This document shows, piece after piece, positions 43,907 through 52,579 of a stretch of DNA of 64,000 nt (positions are counted from its first letter, which is position 1; every line of letters starts with the position of its first letter). The stretch is from DATKQY01 sp035532475 (GTDB lineage: Bacteria > Actinomycetota > Acidimicrobiia > Acidimicrobiales > Bog-793), in assembly GCA_035532475.1 (NCBI GenBank), contig DATKQY010000015.1:9106-73105 (forward strand). Direction: 5' to 3'. The notes below the pieces were generated by a model. It searched no databases, had not been told where the DNA came from, and saw only the letters and a list, made by a program, of their open reading frames with translations. The translations under genes were made by a program, and so were the position numbers.

Positions 43907-45330
43907 GCGGCTTCGACACGGTCGTCAAGCTCATCTACGTGGCGGCCGCAGCCTGCTTCGTCCTTGGCCTCCACCTCATGAACGCGCCGCCCACCGCGGA
44001 CAAGGGCAACCGCCTCTCGGCGGCCGGGATGCTCGCGGCGGTCGCGGCGACGATCGCGCTCATCGCCAACGACAGCGCGATCACCGCCACGGGCTGGGTG
44101 GTGCTCCTCGTCGGTCTCCTGCTCGGGTCCGGCGCCGGGCTGTACATGGCACGCACGGTGAAGATGACCGCGATGCCCCAGCTCGTGAGCGTGTTCAACG
44201 CCGTCGGGGGCGGCGCGGCGGCCCTCGTGGCGGTCGCCGACTTCATCCGCCTCTCCGACTCGGTCGGCGCCGGGGCCATCACGCCGAGGGTGAACATCAC
44301 CTCCGCCCTCGACGTGGCGATCGGCGCCGTGACCTTCGCCGGCTCGGTGGTCGCCGCCGGAAAGCTCCAGGGGCTGATCCCGGGCCGCCCGATCGTCTTC
44401 CGCGGGTCGCGGCCGCTGAACGCCCTGCTGGCGCTGGCGGTACTCGGCGGCGGCGTCTACCTGTGCGCCGGGCCGCACGACCTGTGGGCGCTGATGCTCG
44501 TCCTCGCCGCGGCGCTCGTGTTCGGCGTGACCATGGTGCTCCCGATCGGCGGCGCCGACATGCCCGTCGTGATCTCCCTGTTGAACGCCTTCACTGGCAC
44601 CGCGGTCGCGATGGCGGGCTTCGTCGTCGACAGCTCGGCGCTGATCATCGCCGGCGCGCTCGTCGGCGCCTCCGGCGGGATCCTCACCAAGCTGATGGCC
44701 GACGCGATGAACCGCTCGCTGGCGAACATCATCGTCGGCGGCTTCGGCACCGGCGACTCCTCGGTCGCCGTGTCGGCCGAGGGCTTCGGTCAGATCCGCG
44801 AGGTCTCGGCCGACGACGCGGCGATCCAGCTCGCCTACGCCAGCAAGGTGATCATCGTCCCCGGCTACGGCCTCGCCGCGGCCCAGGCCCAGCACGCGGT
44901 CCGTGAGCTCGCCCAGGTGCTGGAGCAGCACGGCGTCGAGGTCTCCTACGCCATTCACCCCGTCGCCGGTCGGATGCCCGGGCACATGAACGTCCTGCTC
45001 GCCGAGGCCGACGTGCCGTACACCCAGCTGATCCCGATGGAGGAGATCAACCCCGAGTTCGACCGCACGGACGTCGCCCTCGTGATCGGGGCGAACGACG
45101 TCACCAACCCGGCGGCGCGCCGGGCCGGGACGGCGATCTCCGGCATGCCGATCCTCGACGTCGACCACGCGAGGAGCGTGATCGTCATCAAGCGGTCGAT
45201 GGGCCACGGCTATGCCGGGATCGACAACGAGCTCTACGCGGACGCCAAGACGAGCATGTTCTTCGCCGACGCGAAGGCGGGCCTCGCATCGCTCACCTCC
45301 GCGGTGAAGGCGCTCGTCGGCAGCGGCTGA
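43903..45330 (+). CDS. pntB: NAD(P) transhydrogenase subunit beta
   Basis: 475-residue subunit holding eight or nine helices of domain II (first 290 residues, with GLYMARTVKMTAMPQLVSVFNAVGGGAAAL) and the C-terminal NADP(H)-binding domain III. Domain III shows VIIVPGYGLAAAQAQHAV, YAIHPVAGRMPGHMNVLLAEA and GANDVTNPAAR, the motifs that hold NADP the wrong way round. The GTG start overlaps pntAB by four bases. The complete AA-AB-B set should be functional. Confidence 0.96.
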   Translation: MSGFDTVVKLIYVAAAACFVLGLHLMNAPPTADKGNRLSAAGMLAAVAATIALIANDSAITATGWVVLLVGLLLGSGAGLYMARTVKMTAMPQLVSVFNAVGGGAAALVAVADFIRLSDSVGAGAITPRVNITSALDVAIGAVTFAGSVVAAGKLQGLIPGRPIVFRGSRPLNALLALAVLGGGVYLCAGPHDLWALMLVLAAALVFGVTMVLPIGGADMPVVISLLNAFTGTAVAMAGFVVDSSALIIAGALVGASGGILTKLMADAMNRSLANIIVGGFGTGDSSVAVSAEGFGQIREVSADDAAIQLAYASKVIIVPGYGLAAAQAQHAVRELAQVLEQHGVEVSYAIHPVAGRMPGHMNVLLAEADVPYTQLIPMEEINPEFDRTDVALVIGANDVTNPAARRAGTAISGMPILDVDHARSVIVIKRSMGHGYAGIDNELYADAKTSMFFADAKAGLASLTSAVKALVGSG

Positions 45331-45342
45331 GCGCCGGCGGCG

Positions 45343-45831
45343 TCAGGCGCCGAGCTCGAGCCCGCCCCGGGCGTGCGCCTCGACGAAATGGAGCATCTCC
45401 ACGTGCTTTTGCGTGTCGATCTCCATCAGCCGCACGATCAGCTGCCAGCGGGCGGCGCCGGGCACCAACGAGAGCGTGCGCGCCAGCGAGCGCAGCTCGG
45501 TGGCGTCCTCCCGCTCGACGGCGAGCAGGTGGCGGGTGGCCTGGAGCAGCTCGGGATCGCGGGCCGTCCGCGTCGACACCCCGGCGAGCGCCGCGCCCTG
45601 GGCGGCCTCGCGCCGCGCCAGGGCGTCGGCGATCTCGACGAGGCTGCGGTGGTGCCGGCGCTCGTCCTCGAGGATCATCTCCACCACGTAGCGCACGCCG
45701 GGCTCCGCGACGTGATCGACGAGGTCCTCGTACGTCCCGATGGCCTCGTGCTCGGTCGCGAGGTGCCCTTCGAGGCGGGTCCGGAGCTCCTCCAGCAGCG
45801 GCAGTCGTTCGATCGACGACGCCTCGTCCAT
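45343..45831 (-). CDS. Ferritin-like four-helix protein
   Basis: 162-residue all-helical protein with spaced acidic/His motifs of a possible diiron centre: ATEHEAIGTYEDLVDHV, EMILEDERRHHRSLVE, LAVEREDATELRSL and EIDTQKHVEMLHFVE. No oxidase or ferroxidase activity can be assigned; rubrerythrin-like stress proteins and dodecamer ferritins share this layout. Start ATG 45831 with GGAGGGA upstream; the longer open frame adds a low-complexity Arg-rich segment. It converges on pntB (12 bp between stops). Confidence 0.82.
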   Translation of the reverse strand: MDEASSIERLPLLEELRTRLEGHLATEHEAIGTYEDLVDHVAEPGVRYVVEMILEDERRHHRSLVEIADALARREAAQGAALAGVSTRTARDPELLQATRHLLAVEREDATELRSLARTLSLVPGAARWQLIVRLMEIDTQKHVEMLHFVEAHARGGLELGA

Positions 45832-46039
45832 GCCCGTCCCTCCTCTGGTTCCTCCGAGCGAAGGATGCCGCCGGTGGCGCGGACGGGCCAGTGCCGAAGG
45901 TCCCTGCGGCGCCCGCGGCAGCGCGGCCGCAAGCCTCGGGGTTTTGCCCTGGCGCACAAGAGCCTGCTCGGTCGGGTGTGCGGTTTGGTCGTCCGGGGCA
46001 CCGGGTAACTGACCGCGCAGACTGACGAGGAGGCACCCA

Positions 46040-46309
46040 ATGGCGACGAAGCGTCAGGTGCAGGCGGCACGCCGCAACGTGCGGCTGGCATTGGCCGCCG
46101 CCCGGAGAGAGCGGATGCTGGCGAGCATGACGGCGCCGGCGTTCGCGTTCGCGGGTGATGACGCCGCCATGTCCGCGGCCAGCGGGCGGTTCGAGATCCC
46201 GGCGACGCCGAGCCGGGCCGAGCTGTACGAGGAGGCCCAGCGCCAGGAGCTGCCGGGGCGCTCGAGGATGGACCGCGAGCAGCTCGCCCGCGCGCTCAGG
46301 CGGACCTGA
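46040..46309 (+). CDS. Small protein with a Rho_N/SAP-like C-terminus
   Basis: 89-residue protein. Residues 1-35 form a basic helix (KRQVQAARRNVRLALAAARRER). The last 35 residues, PSRAELYEEAQRQELPGRSR plus MDREQLARALRR, match the helix-extended-loop-helix pattern of the Rho N-terminal domain and related SAP-like motifs that bind RNA or DNA. A GAGGAGG ribosome site lies seven bases before the ATG, giving strong support that it is translated. Its job is unknown; a nucleoid or RNA-binding role is inferred only from the motif. It is monocistronic. Confidence 0.78.
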   Translation: MATKRQVQAARRNVRLALAAARRERMLASMTAPAFAFAGDDAAMSAASGRFEIPATPSRAELYEEAQRQELPGRSRMDREQLARALRRT

Positions 46310-46460
46310 GCCACCGTTACGACGGGCGACCCGGGGGGCGGACGTGGTCCGCTGCCGGCCCGGTCGCTCACGCGGCATGACGCTCCGCACCGCCGAACCG
46401 CTGCCCTGACGAACCGTGCTCCGCCCGGCCGGTGAGTCTCGCCTGCCGGTAGGCCCGATC

Positions 46461-46507
46461 TAGTCGCGCTCCCCGGGCTCGGGGTTCCCGAACACGCCGC
46501 GACTAGG
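46461..46507. repeat. Inverted repeat upstream of the EamA gene
   Basis: Arms CTAGTCGCG (46461-46469) and CGCGACTAG (46499-46507) are exact complements separated by 29 bases. The second arm overlaps a possible -10 box TAGGTT (46505-46510). It could be a regulator site or a stem-loop in the 245-bp gap after the Rho_N-like gene. Confidence 0.45.
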
Positions 46508-46554
46508 TTGGGCGCGGTCCTCAACGGGGAGGCGAAGGGCGGAGCGGGGGAAGG

Positions 46555-47493
46555 ATGACACGGCGAGCGTGGCTGCTCTTCGCGGCCCTCGGCGTCATCT
46601 GGGGCCTGCCGTACCTGCTGATCAAGGTGTCGGTGCGGGACTTCTCGCCGCCCTTCCTCGTGCTGGTGCGCACCGGGGCCGCCGCGCTGCTGATCGTGCC
46701 GATCGCGCTCGTCAGGGGCCAGATCGCGCCCGTCCTGCGCCGCTGGCGCCCGCTCGTCGCCTACACGGTCGTCGAGCTGGCGGTGCCCTGGGTGTTGTTG
46801 GCGACCGCCGAGCAGCACCTATCGAGCTCGCTCTCCGGGCTGCTGATCGCCGCGGTGCCGATCGTCGGCGCGGTGCTCGCCCGCACGACCGGGGCGCGCG
46901 AACGGCTCGGCAGGACCCGCCTCGCCGGGCTGGCCCTCGGCCTCGGAGGGGTCGCGGCGCTGGTCGGGCTCGACGTGAACGGCTCCGACACGCTCTCGGT
47001 GCTCGAGATCGGCGTGGTCGTTCTCGGCTACGCCCTCGGCCCGTGGATCTTCGCCCACCACCTGGCAAATCTGCCCGACCTGGGGATCGTCGCCAGCTCG
47101 CTCGCCCTGTGCGCGCTCCTCTACCTGCCGGCGGTGCTCGTCGCGCCACAGCGCTGGCCGAACGGGCGGGAGATCGCGGCGGTGGCGACACTCGTGGTCG
47201 TCTGCACGGCGTTCGCCTTCCTCATCTTCTTCGCGCTCATCACCGCGACGGGTCCGGCGCGCGCCACGGTCATCACCTACATCAACCCGGCGGTCGCGGT
47301 GATCCTCGGCGTCGCCTTCCTCGGCGAGCGGTTCACCGTCGGCACCGGTGCCGGCTTCGCGCTGATCCTCGCCGGCTCCTACCTGTCGACCCGCCCGCCC
47401 GTCCCGGGCGAGCCGCATGCGCCCGCGACCGTCGAGGGCGCGCTCGCCGGCCACGACCAGGAGTGGCCGGTCCCGCCCGTGGCCGAGCCCTGA
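46555..47493 (+). CDS. EamA/DMT-superfamily transporter
   Basis: 312-residue inner-membrane protein with ten helices in two EamA repeats. The first begins WLLFAALGVIWGLPYLLIKVSV and the second ends INPAVAVILGVAFLGERFTVGTGAGFALILAG, the highly conserved last two helices. Members export amino acids, sugars-nucleotides or other metabolites; the substrate here is unknown. ATG 46555 follows a GGGGGAAGG ribosome site. The gene converges on the citrate synthase gene 18 bp downstream. The C-terminal 30 residues are a hydrophilic tail. Confidence 0.92.
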   Translation: MTRRAWLLFAALGVIWGLPYLLIKVSVRDFSPPFLVLVRTGAAALLIVPIALVRGQIAPVLRRWRPLVAYTVVELAVPWVLLATAEQHLSSSLSGLLIAAVPIVGAVLARTTGARERLGRTRLAGLALGLGGVAALVGLDVNGSDTLSVLEIGVVVLGYALGPWIFAHHLANLPDLGIVASSLALCALLYLPAVLVAPQRWPNGREIAAVATLVVVCTAFAFLIFFALITATGPARATVITYINPAVAVILGVAFLGERFTVGTGAGFALILAGSYLSTRPPVPGEPHAPATVEGALAGHDQEWPVPPVAEP

Positions 47494-47511
47494 GTCTCCG
47501 ATGGCGGCCGC

Positions 47512-48666
47512 TCAGGCGGCCGGCACCGGCAGCGGCGCCGGCGGGCCGGTGTAGCGCGCCGAGGGCCGGATGAGGCGGTTGTGGGCCACCTGCTCGGCGA
47601 CGTGGGCCGTCCAGCCGATCGCCCGGCTGCAGGCGAAGGTCGGGGTGAACAGCTCCCGCGCGATGCCGCAGCGCTCCATCACCACCCCGGCGTAGAACTC
47701 GACGTTGGCGTGGAGCCCGCGCCCGGGCTTCAGCTCGCGGAGCACCTCGACGACGCTGCGCTCGACCCGCTCGGCGAAGCCGACCAGGTCCCCGCCGAGG
47801 CCGCGGGCGACGTCGCGAAGGAACAGCGAGCGCGGGTCGTCGCCCTTGTAGACGCGGTGGCCGAAGCCCATGATGCGCTCGCCGTTGAGCACCGCCTCGC
47901 GGACGACGGCTTCGGTCCGCTCGGGCGTGCCGATCCTGTCGAGCATCGCGAGCGCCCGGCTCGGCGCCCCGCCGTGGAGTGGCCCGGAGAGCGCTCCCAG
48001 CGCGGCGCAGACGCACGCCGCGAGATCGGCGCCGGTGGAGCCGGCGACCCGGGCGGTGAAGGTCGAGGCGTTGAGGCCGTGGTCGAGCGTGAGGATCAGG
48101 TACTGCTCGACGGCCCGGACCTCCTCGGCCGGCGCCTCGGCGCCCCGCAGCATCCAGAGGTAGTTGCCGGCCAGGCCGAGGTCGTGCCGCACCTCGACGG
48201 GGCCGAGGCCCTGACGTGTCCGGAAGGCGCTGGCGAGCACCGTCGGGACGAGCGCGCACAGCTCGAGCGACTGCTCGCGCAGCTCCGCGGCGGCCAGGTC
48301 GTGCGTCGGGCGCCAGCCGAGCTCGGCGCCGAGGAGCGACACGGCGCTCCGCAGGACGTCGAGCGTCGGACCGCGGCGCGCCACCTCAGGGAGCAGCCGG
48401 GCGAGCGCCGGCGGCAGGTCCCGCAGGGCCGCGCTGCGCTCGGCGAACTCGGCTGACTCGGCCCGGCCCGGCAGCTCGCCGTCGACGAGCAGGCACCAGA
48501 CGTCCTCCAGGCTGCGCGCGGCCGCCAGCTCGAGCGCCGGGTAGCCCCGGTAGTGGAAGAAGCCCTCCGCACCACGGACGTCGCCGATCTCGGTCTCAGC
48601 GACGACGACGCCCTCGAGGCCGGCAGGTGCCACCACTGCCGCCCCGGTCTCGTGGGTCACGCGCAT
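47512..48666 (-). CDS. Citrate synthase (CitA/citrate synthase 2 type)
   Basis: 384-residue enzyme condensing acetyl-CoA (or propionyl-CoA) with oxaloacetate. Active-site blocks: SGPLHGGAPSRAL (His), MGFGHRVYKGDDPR (His) and HANVEFYAGVV, where the third catalytic residue is Glu rather than the Asp of pig enzyme; Glu is, from memory, usual in the actinobacterial CitA branch. Start ATG 48666 behind GGAGGA. It is divergent from a second citrate-synthase-like gene carrying a DNA-binding head, a pairing also known in other actinobacteria. It may act in the TCA or methylcitrate cycle; no other cycle genes are present. Confidence 0.92.
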   Translation of the reverse strand: MRVTHETGAAVVAPAGLEGVVVAETEIGDVRGAEGFFHYRGYPALELAAARSLEDVWCLLVDGELPGRAESAEFAERSAALRDLPPALARLLPEVARRGPTLDVLRSAVSLLGAELGWRPTHDLAAAELREQSLELCALVPTVLASAFRTRQGLGPVEVRHDLGLAGNYLWMLRGAEAPAEEVRAVEQYLILTLDHGLNASTFTARVAGSTGADLAACVCAALGALSGPLHGGAPSRALAMLDRIGTPERTEAVVREAVLNGERIMGFGHRVYKGDDPRSLFLRDVARGLGGDLVGFAERVERSVVEVLRELKPGRGLHANVEFYAGVVMERCGIARELFTPTFACSRAIGWTAHVAEQVAHNRLIRPSARYTGPPAPLPVPAA

Positions 48667-48730
48667 GGCCACTCCTCCCGTGGCCCCCCGGGCCGCTCGC
48701 CGGGCCCCATCATGCGCTCGGCAGGCTGCA

Positions 48731-48764
48731 GTTGTAAATGTTGATCAAGTCAATGTATTAGGCT
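48731..48764. promoter_or_regulatory. AT-rich divergent promoter/operator of the two citrate synthase genes
   Basis: The gap 48667-48770 contains one AT-rich patch with the palindrome TTGATCAA (48741-48748). TAGGCT (48759-48764) ends six bases before the ATG at 48771, indicating a leaderless message. The patch is the obvious target for the HTH domain encoded alongside. Confidence 0.55.
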
Positions 48765-48770
48765 CTGCTG

Positions 48771-49985
48771 ATGCGCATGCTGGACAGCGAGGAGGCGGCG
48801 CGGCGCCTCGGTGTGAAGCTGGCGACGCTCTACGCCTACGTGAGCAGGGGACTCATCTCCTCGGAGCGCTCGCCCGACGGCCGGCGGAGCCTGTTCGCCG
48901 CCGACGACGTGGAGCGGCTCGCCCGGCGCGCCCGGGGCGCCAAACAGGTCGAGACGCGCCTCGCGACCGTGACGACCTCGGTGACCCAGCTGCGCGAGGA
49001 CGGCCCCGCCTACCGCGGCGTGCCGGCGACCAGCCTCGTGGCCAGCGCGACCTTCGAGGAGGTCGCCGAGCTCCTCTGGGCGGCGGGTGCCGGCTCGTGG
49101 GACGCCGACCCGGGGGTCGCACGTGTGCTGGCCGGCCCGCTCGGCGCCGCCACCTCGGCGCACGACCGCATCCGCCTCGCCGTGGTCCTCGCCTCGGCGC
49201 ACGACCCGGTCCGCGCCGATCTGCGGCCCGAGGCAGTCGCCCGGGCCGCCCGCCGCACCGTCGCGACGGTCGTCGACGCCCTGGCGGGCCCGGCGCCCGA
49301 GCCCGACGCCACCCTCGCCGGCCGCCCGGCGCCAAGAGCCGCGCCGGCCGGCGCACCGGGTGGCACGATCGCCGAGCGCCTCGCCAGGCGTCGCGCGCCG
49401 GAGGCGCCGCTGCATCTCACCCGGGCCATCAACGCGATCCTCGTCCTCCTCGCCGACCACGAGCTCGCCACCTCCACCTTGGCGGTACGGATCGCGGCCT
49501 CGACCCGGGCCGACTGTTACGACGCCCTCCTCGCCGGGCTCGGCACGATCGCCGGTCCGCTGCACGGCGCAGCGGGCGACGTCGCCCGCCGGCTGCTCGA
49601 CGAGGCCGACGTGGTCGGTGTCGACCGGGCCCTCGATGAGACGCTGCGCCGGCAGGGGGCGGTGCCGGGCTTCGGCCACCCCGCCTACGAGCACGGCGAC
49701 CCCCGTTTCGTCGCGCTCCGGCCCTATGCCGAGGCCCTTGCGAACGAGCGGCAACGCGAGGTCCTGGACGGCGTCGTCGACCGGGCGGCGGCGCAGGGTT
49801 TGCCTCCCCCGAACGTCGATCTCGCGATCGCGGCGGTGGCACGCGCGGCGGGGCTCGTCGCCGACGCCGCGCAGACGCTCTTCACCGTGGCGCGCCTGGC
49901 CGGATGGGTCGCGCACTACCTCGAGGAGCTCCAGGAGCGCCCGTTGCGCTTCCGGGCCCGCGCCGTCTACGCGTTCCGGCCGTGA
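48771..49985 (+). CDS. Citrate-synthase-fold protein with N-terminal helix-turn-helix
   Basis: 404-residue fusion. Residues 1-50 form an excisionase/MerR-type winged HTH (LDSEEAARRLGVKLATLYAYVSRGLI, then SPDGRRSLFAADDVERL). The rest is a citrate synthase fold with GPLHGAAGD (about 262), VPGFGHPAYEHGDPR (about 301) and LPPPNVDLAIAAVARAAGL (about 350), so the His-His-Asp triad is kept. A Pro/Ala-rich insert (about 170-205) is unusual. The protein may be an enzyme that also binds DNA, or a regulator sensing oxaloacetate/acyl-CoA; sequence does not decide. ATG 48771 is leaderless. The stop is followed by a 227-bp gap with nothing recognised. Confidence 0.88.
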   Translation: MRMLDSEEAARRLGVKLATLYAYVSRGLISSERSPDGRRSLFAADDVERLARRARGAKQVETRLATVTTSVTQLREDGPAYRGVPATSLVASATFEEVAELLWAAGAGSWDADPGVARVLAGPLGAATSAHDRIRLAVVLASAHDPVRADLRPEAVARAARRTVATVVDALAGPAPEPDATLAGRPAPRAAPAGAPGGTIAERLARRRAPEAPLHLTRAINAILVLLADHELATSTLAVRIAASTRADCYDALLAGLGTIAGPLHGAAGDVARRLLDEADVVGVDRALDETLRRQGAVPGFGHPAYEHGDPRFVALRPYAEALANERQREVLDGVVDRAAAQGLPPPNVDLAIAAVARAAGLVADAAQTLFTVARLAGWVAHYLEELQERPLRFRARAVYAFRP

Positions 49986-50212
49986 TGCGCAGGGCGTGGA
50001 TGGGAGATCACTAAATCGCAGAAAACATCACGAGATATGGCCTCCTCGCGCGACGCCGCGGAGGTTCGCGGAGGGTGCCGCCGTAAGGGCGGCGCGACCA
50101 GAGCCATTGGTACCTCCCGTGCTGTCGACCAACGAGACGATCTCCTCGCGCTGTGCCCTGCCCACAGCGGCCGCCGGCGCGCCCGGCGTCCACTGATCGA
50201 CGGAGCTTCCAG

Positions 50213-51245
50213 ATGTCGCCGTCGCCGACGCTCGCAGGGATCGAGTTCCGACCACCGCCGGCGCCCCGGCCCACTCCGGCCTGGCTGTGGCCCGTCTACG
50301 GCGTGCTGGCGGCGCTGCTCGTCGCCGCGAGCGAGATGAGCACGAAGGCGACCGGCCATGCATCGCCCTCATGCCCGCGCACGCCAGTGAGTACGCGGGC
50401 CTGCTGGGCTGCGCCAACGTCGCGAAGTACCGCGCCAAGCTCCGCCACGTCCCCTTCGAGCTCTACGACGAGCACCTCGACGACGACGGCAACCTGCTGC
50501 GCCTCGTCGAGGAGCTGCGGGCCGCCGCCGAGGAGAACCATTTCGAGCCGCACCACCAGCCGCAGCTCGACCTGCGCGACGGGCGCGTCTCGGCGGTCGA
50601 GGCACTGCTCCGCCGGCCGCACCCGAGGCTCGGCTTCGTCCCGCCGCTGCGTTTCCTGCCGCTCGCCGAGGAGGCTGGGCTCATGCCGTCCTTGACGGCG
50701 CGTCGGCGCAGTGCGCCAGATGGAGCGAGGCGGGGCAGGTGCTCGCCGTCTCGGTCAACGTCTCGGCGACGAACCTCCTCGATGAGGGGTTCACCGGCCT
50801 CATCGGGGGCGCCCTCGCCCGATACGGCCTCCCCGCCGAGGCGCTCGTCCGCGAGATCGCCGAGACCTGCATCATCTCGGACCACGAGCGCTCGCGCCGG
50901 GTCATCGAGGAGCTGCGGGACCTCGGTGTCGTGATGTCGGTCGACGACTTCGGCGCCGGCTTCACCTCGCTCGCCTCCCTGAGCGACCTCGCCGTCGGCG
51001 AGCTGAAGCTCGACCGCACCTTCATCGCCGGCCCCGGCATCGCCGAGCGGGGCCGCGACCTCGGTCTCGTCCGTTCGACGATCGAGCTCGGCCACGCACT
51101 CGGCCTGCGCGTCGTGGCCGAGGGCATCGAGGACCGCGAGACGCTCGAGCTCTGACCGAGCTCGGCTGCGACGTCGCGCAGGGCGACTTCCTCAGCAGGC
51201 CGAAGCCGGCGCACGAGCTCGCCTTCCAGCCGCGCGGCGCCGGAG
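50213..51245 (+). pseudogene. Decayed GGDEF-EAL gene
   Basis: Fragments in three frames. The first is an N-terminal piece with one helix (WLWPVYGVLAALLVAASEM, from ATG 50213). From about 50375 comes the tail of a GGDEF domain (ANVAKYRAKLRHVPFELYDEHL) and the first half of an EAL domain (HHQPQLDLRDGRVSAVEALL, FLPLAEEAGLM). After a small deletion near 50690 comes its second half (VLAVSVNVSATNLLD, DDFGAGFTSL, LKLDRTFI, VAEGIEDRETLEL), ending at a premature stop at 51153-51155. One added base there restores ELGCDVAQGDFLSRP. The sensor and most of the GGDEF domain are gone. At least three lesions make sequencing error an insufficient explanation. Confidence 0.82.
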
Positions 51246-51338
51246 TGCCCGTCGCGGCCAGCTCCTCGGCGGTCTCGTCACCGCACTGCCGAGCGGGCCC
51301 GGCGCGGGACGCGCTCGCGGCCCGCTCGGGAGCGCGCG

Positions 51339-51737
51339 TCAGGCGTCCGGGCCCGGGGCGGCCTCGAAGCGCCGGCGGCGCAGGACCTCGCAGACCGAGA
51401 TGTCGTACTCGGAGTAGAAGCGGCGCTGGCCGGCCAGCTGGGCGCGCCGGTGCTCTGGGTGGTCACGCCAGGCGCGCTGGTGCTCGAGCGAGTCGAAGAC
51501 GACGATCGTCACCCGCTCGCCGTCGTCGGCGGCGAAGGACTTGACCTCGACGAGGCCGGGCATCGTCCGGGCGAGCCGCTCCATCTCGGCGGCGACCGAC
51601 TCGTACGCCTCGCGCGACTCCGGCCGCAGCCTCGAACGGAAGATCGTGACGACCCGCCCCTTCCCGCCGTCGCCGCCGGCACCGGAAGCCCGGTCACCGG
51701 TGGCGGTCCTCGCAGCCTGCCGCTCGCGCTCGTCCAT
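51339..51737 (-). CDS. Antibiotic biosynthesis monooxygenase (ABM) domain protein
   Basis: 132-residue protein with one dimeric alpha/beta-barrel ABM domain: VVTIFRSRLRPESREAYESVAAEMERLARTMPGLVEVKSF and VVFDSLEHQRAWRDHPEHRRAQ, then YSEYDISVCEVLRRR. The first 26 residues are disordered. ABM proteins include cofactor-free oxygenases, heme-degrading enzymes and proteins of unknown role; no catalytic residue set is clear. It lies between the decayed EAL gene and padR on the same strand as padR (56-bp gap), so co-transcription with padR is possible. Confidence 0.87.
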   Translation of the reverse strand: MDERERQAARTATGDRASGAGGDGGKGRVVTIFRSRLRPESREAYESVAAEMERLARTMPGLVEVKSFAADDGERVTIVVFDSLEHQRAWRDHPEHRRAQLAGQRRFYSEYDISVCEVLRRRRFEAAPGPDA

Positions 51738-51793
51738 CTCCTCGTGCTAGCAGTCCCGCCGGCCGGGCGTCGCCCGGCGGCGGGCGCTCGGGC

Positions 51794-52387
51794 TCAGGTC
51801 TCGCGGGCGAGCAGCGCGTAGAGGCGCCGGCGCGTCTCGGCGAGGATGGTCTCCGCCTCGGCCTGCTGCTCCGGCGAGCCGGCCCGTGCGATCTGGCCGA
51901 CCGCGGCGAACAGCTGGACGAAGGCGTCGCGCAGCCGGAACGCCGACGGGTCGAGGTCGGCGGTGACCTCCTCCCAGGGGGCCGCTCGCTTGGACTGCTC
52001 GGCGGCGGCGGCCCGCCCCTCGTCGGTCAGCGAGAAGCTCCGCTTGCCCCGGTCCTCCTCGTGGGTGACCATGCCCTCGTCCTCGAGCAGCTGGAGCGTC
52101 GGGTAGACCGAGCCCGGGCTCGGCCGCCACACGCCCCCCGTCCGCTCGACCAGCTCCTGGATGATCTCGTAGCCGTGCATCGGCCGCTCGGAGAGCAGCG
52201 CCAGGATGGCGGCCCGCACGTCGCCGCGCCGGGCACGGCCGCCGTGGCCGGACGGCCCGCGGAACGGCCCGCCGAAGGGCGGCCCGAACCACGGCCCGAA
52301 GCCGAACCGCCCCCCGTGCCTCGCGTGGCCCGGGCCTTCCTCGGAGAAGTGGCCGCCACCGTGACGGTGTCCTGATAGAGGGTGCAT
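51794..52387 (-). CDS. PadR-family transcriptional regulator
   Basis: 197-residue regulator. A His/Gly/Phe-rich N-terminal 55 residues (RHGGGHFSEEGPGHARHGG, GFGPWFGPPFGG) could bind metal or be disordered. The winged helix follows: RRGDVRAAILALLSERPMHG, YEIIQELVERTGGVWRPSPG and SVYPTLQLLEDEGMVTHEE. The C-terminal helix for dimerisation (AFRLRDAFVQLFAAVGQIARA) ends the protein. ATG 52387 has AAGGGAGC upstream; longer in-frame starts run over the operator. It probably represses itself and the divergent thioredoxin-fold gene through the palindromes at 52436-52453. Confidence 0.92.
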   Translation of the reverse strand: MHPLSGHRHGGGHFSEEGPGHARHGGRFGFGPWFGPPFGGPFRGPSGHGGRARRGDVRAAILALLSERPMHGYEIIQELVERTGGVWRPSPGSVYPTLQLLEDEGMVTHEEDRGKRSFSLTDEGRAAAAEQSKRAAPWEEVTADLDPSAFRLRDAFVQLFAAVGQIARAGSPEQQAEAETILAETRRRLYALLARET

Positions 52388-52435
52388 CGTGCGCTCCCTT
52401 CGTGCCGGCGGACCTCCCGCCGTGCCCACGCGAAG

Positions 52436-52453
52436 CATATCGCGATATATCGC
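52436..52453. promoter_or_regulatory. Overlapping palindromic operator between padR and the DsbA-like gene
   Basis: ATATCGCGATAT (52437-52448) and CGATATATCG (52443-52452) are perfect palindromes that overlap. This is the only AT-rich patch in the divergent gap and fits PadR-type operators. Confidence 0.65.
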
Positions 52454-52579
52454 TAGACGCTCGCGATGCAACGACAGGGGAGGTGGAGCCGGCCGGGCCT
52501 GAAGGTCGACGCCGTAGGTTGGAGGGCCGAGCGTGGCGACCGCCCGGTCCCGCCCGCCCTGCCGCCCAAAGGTCGCGCC

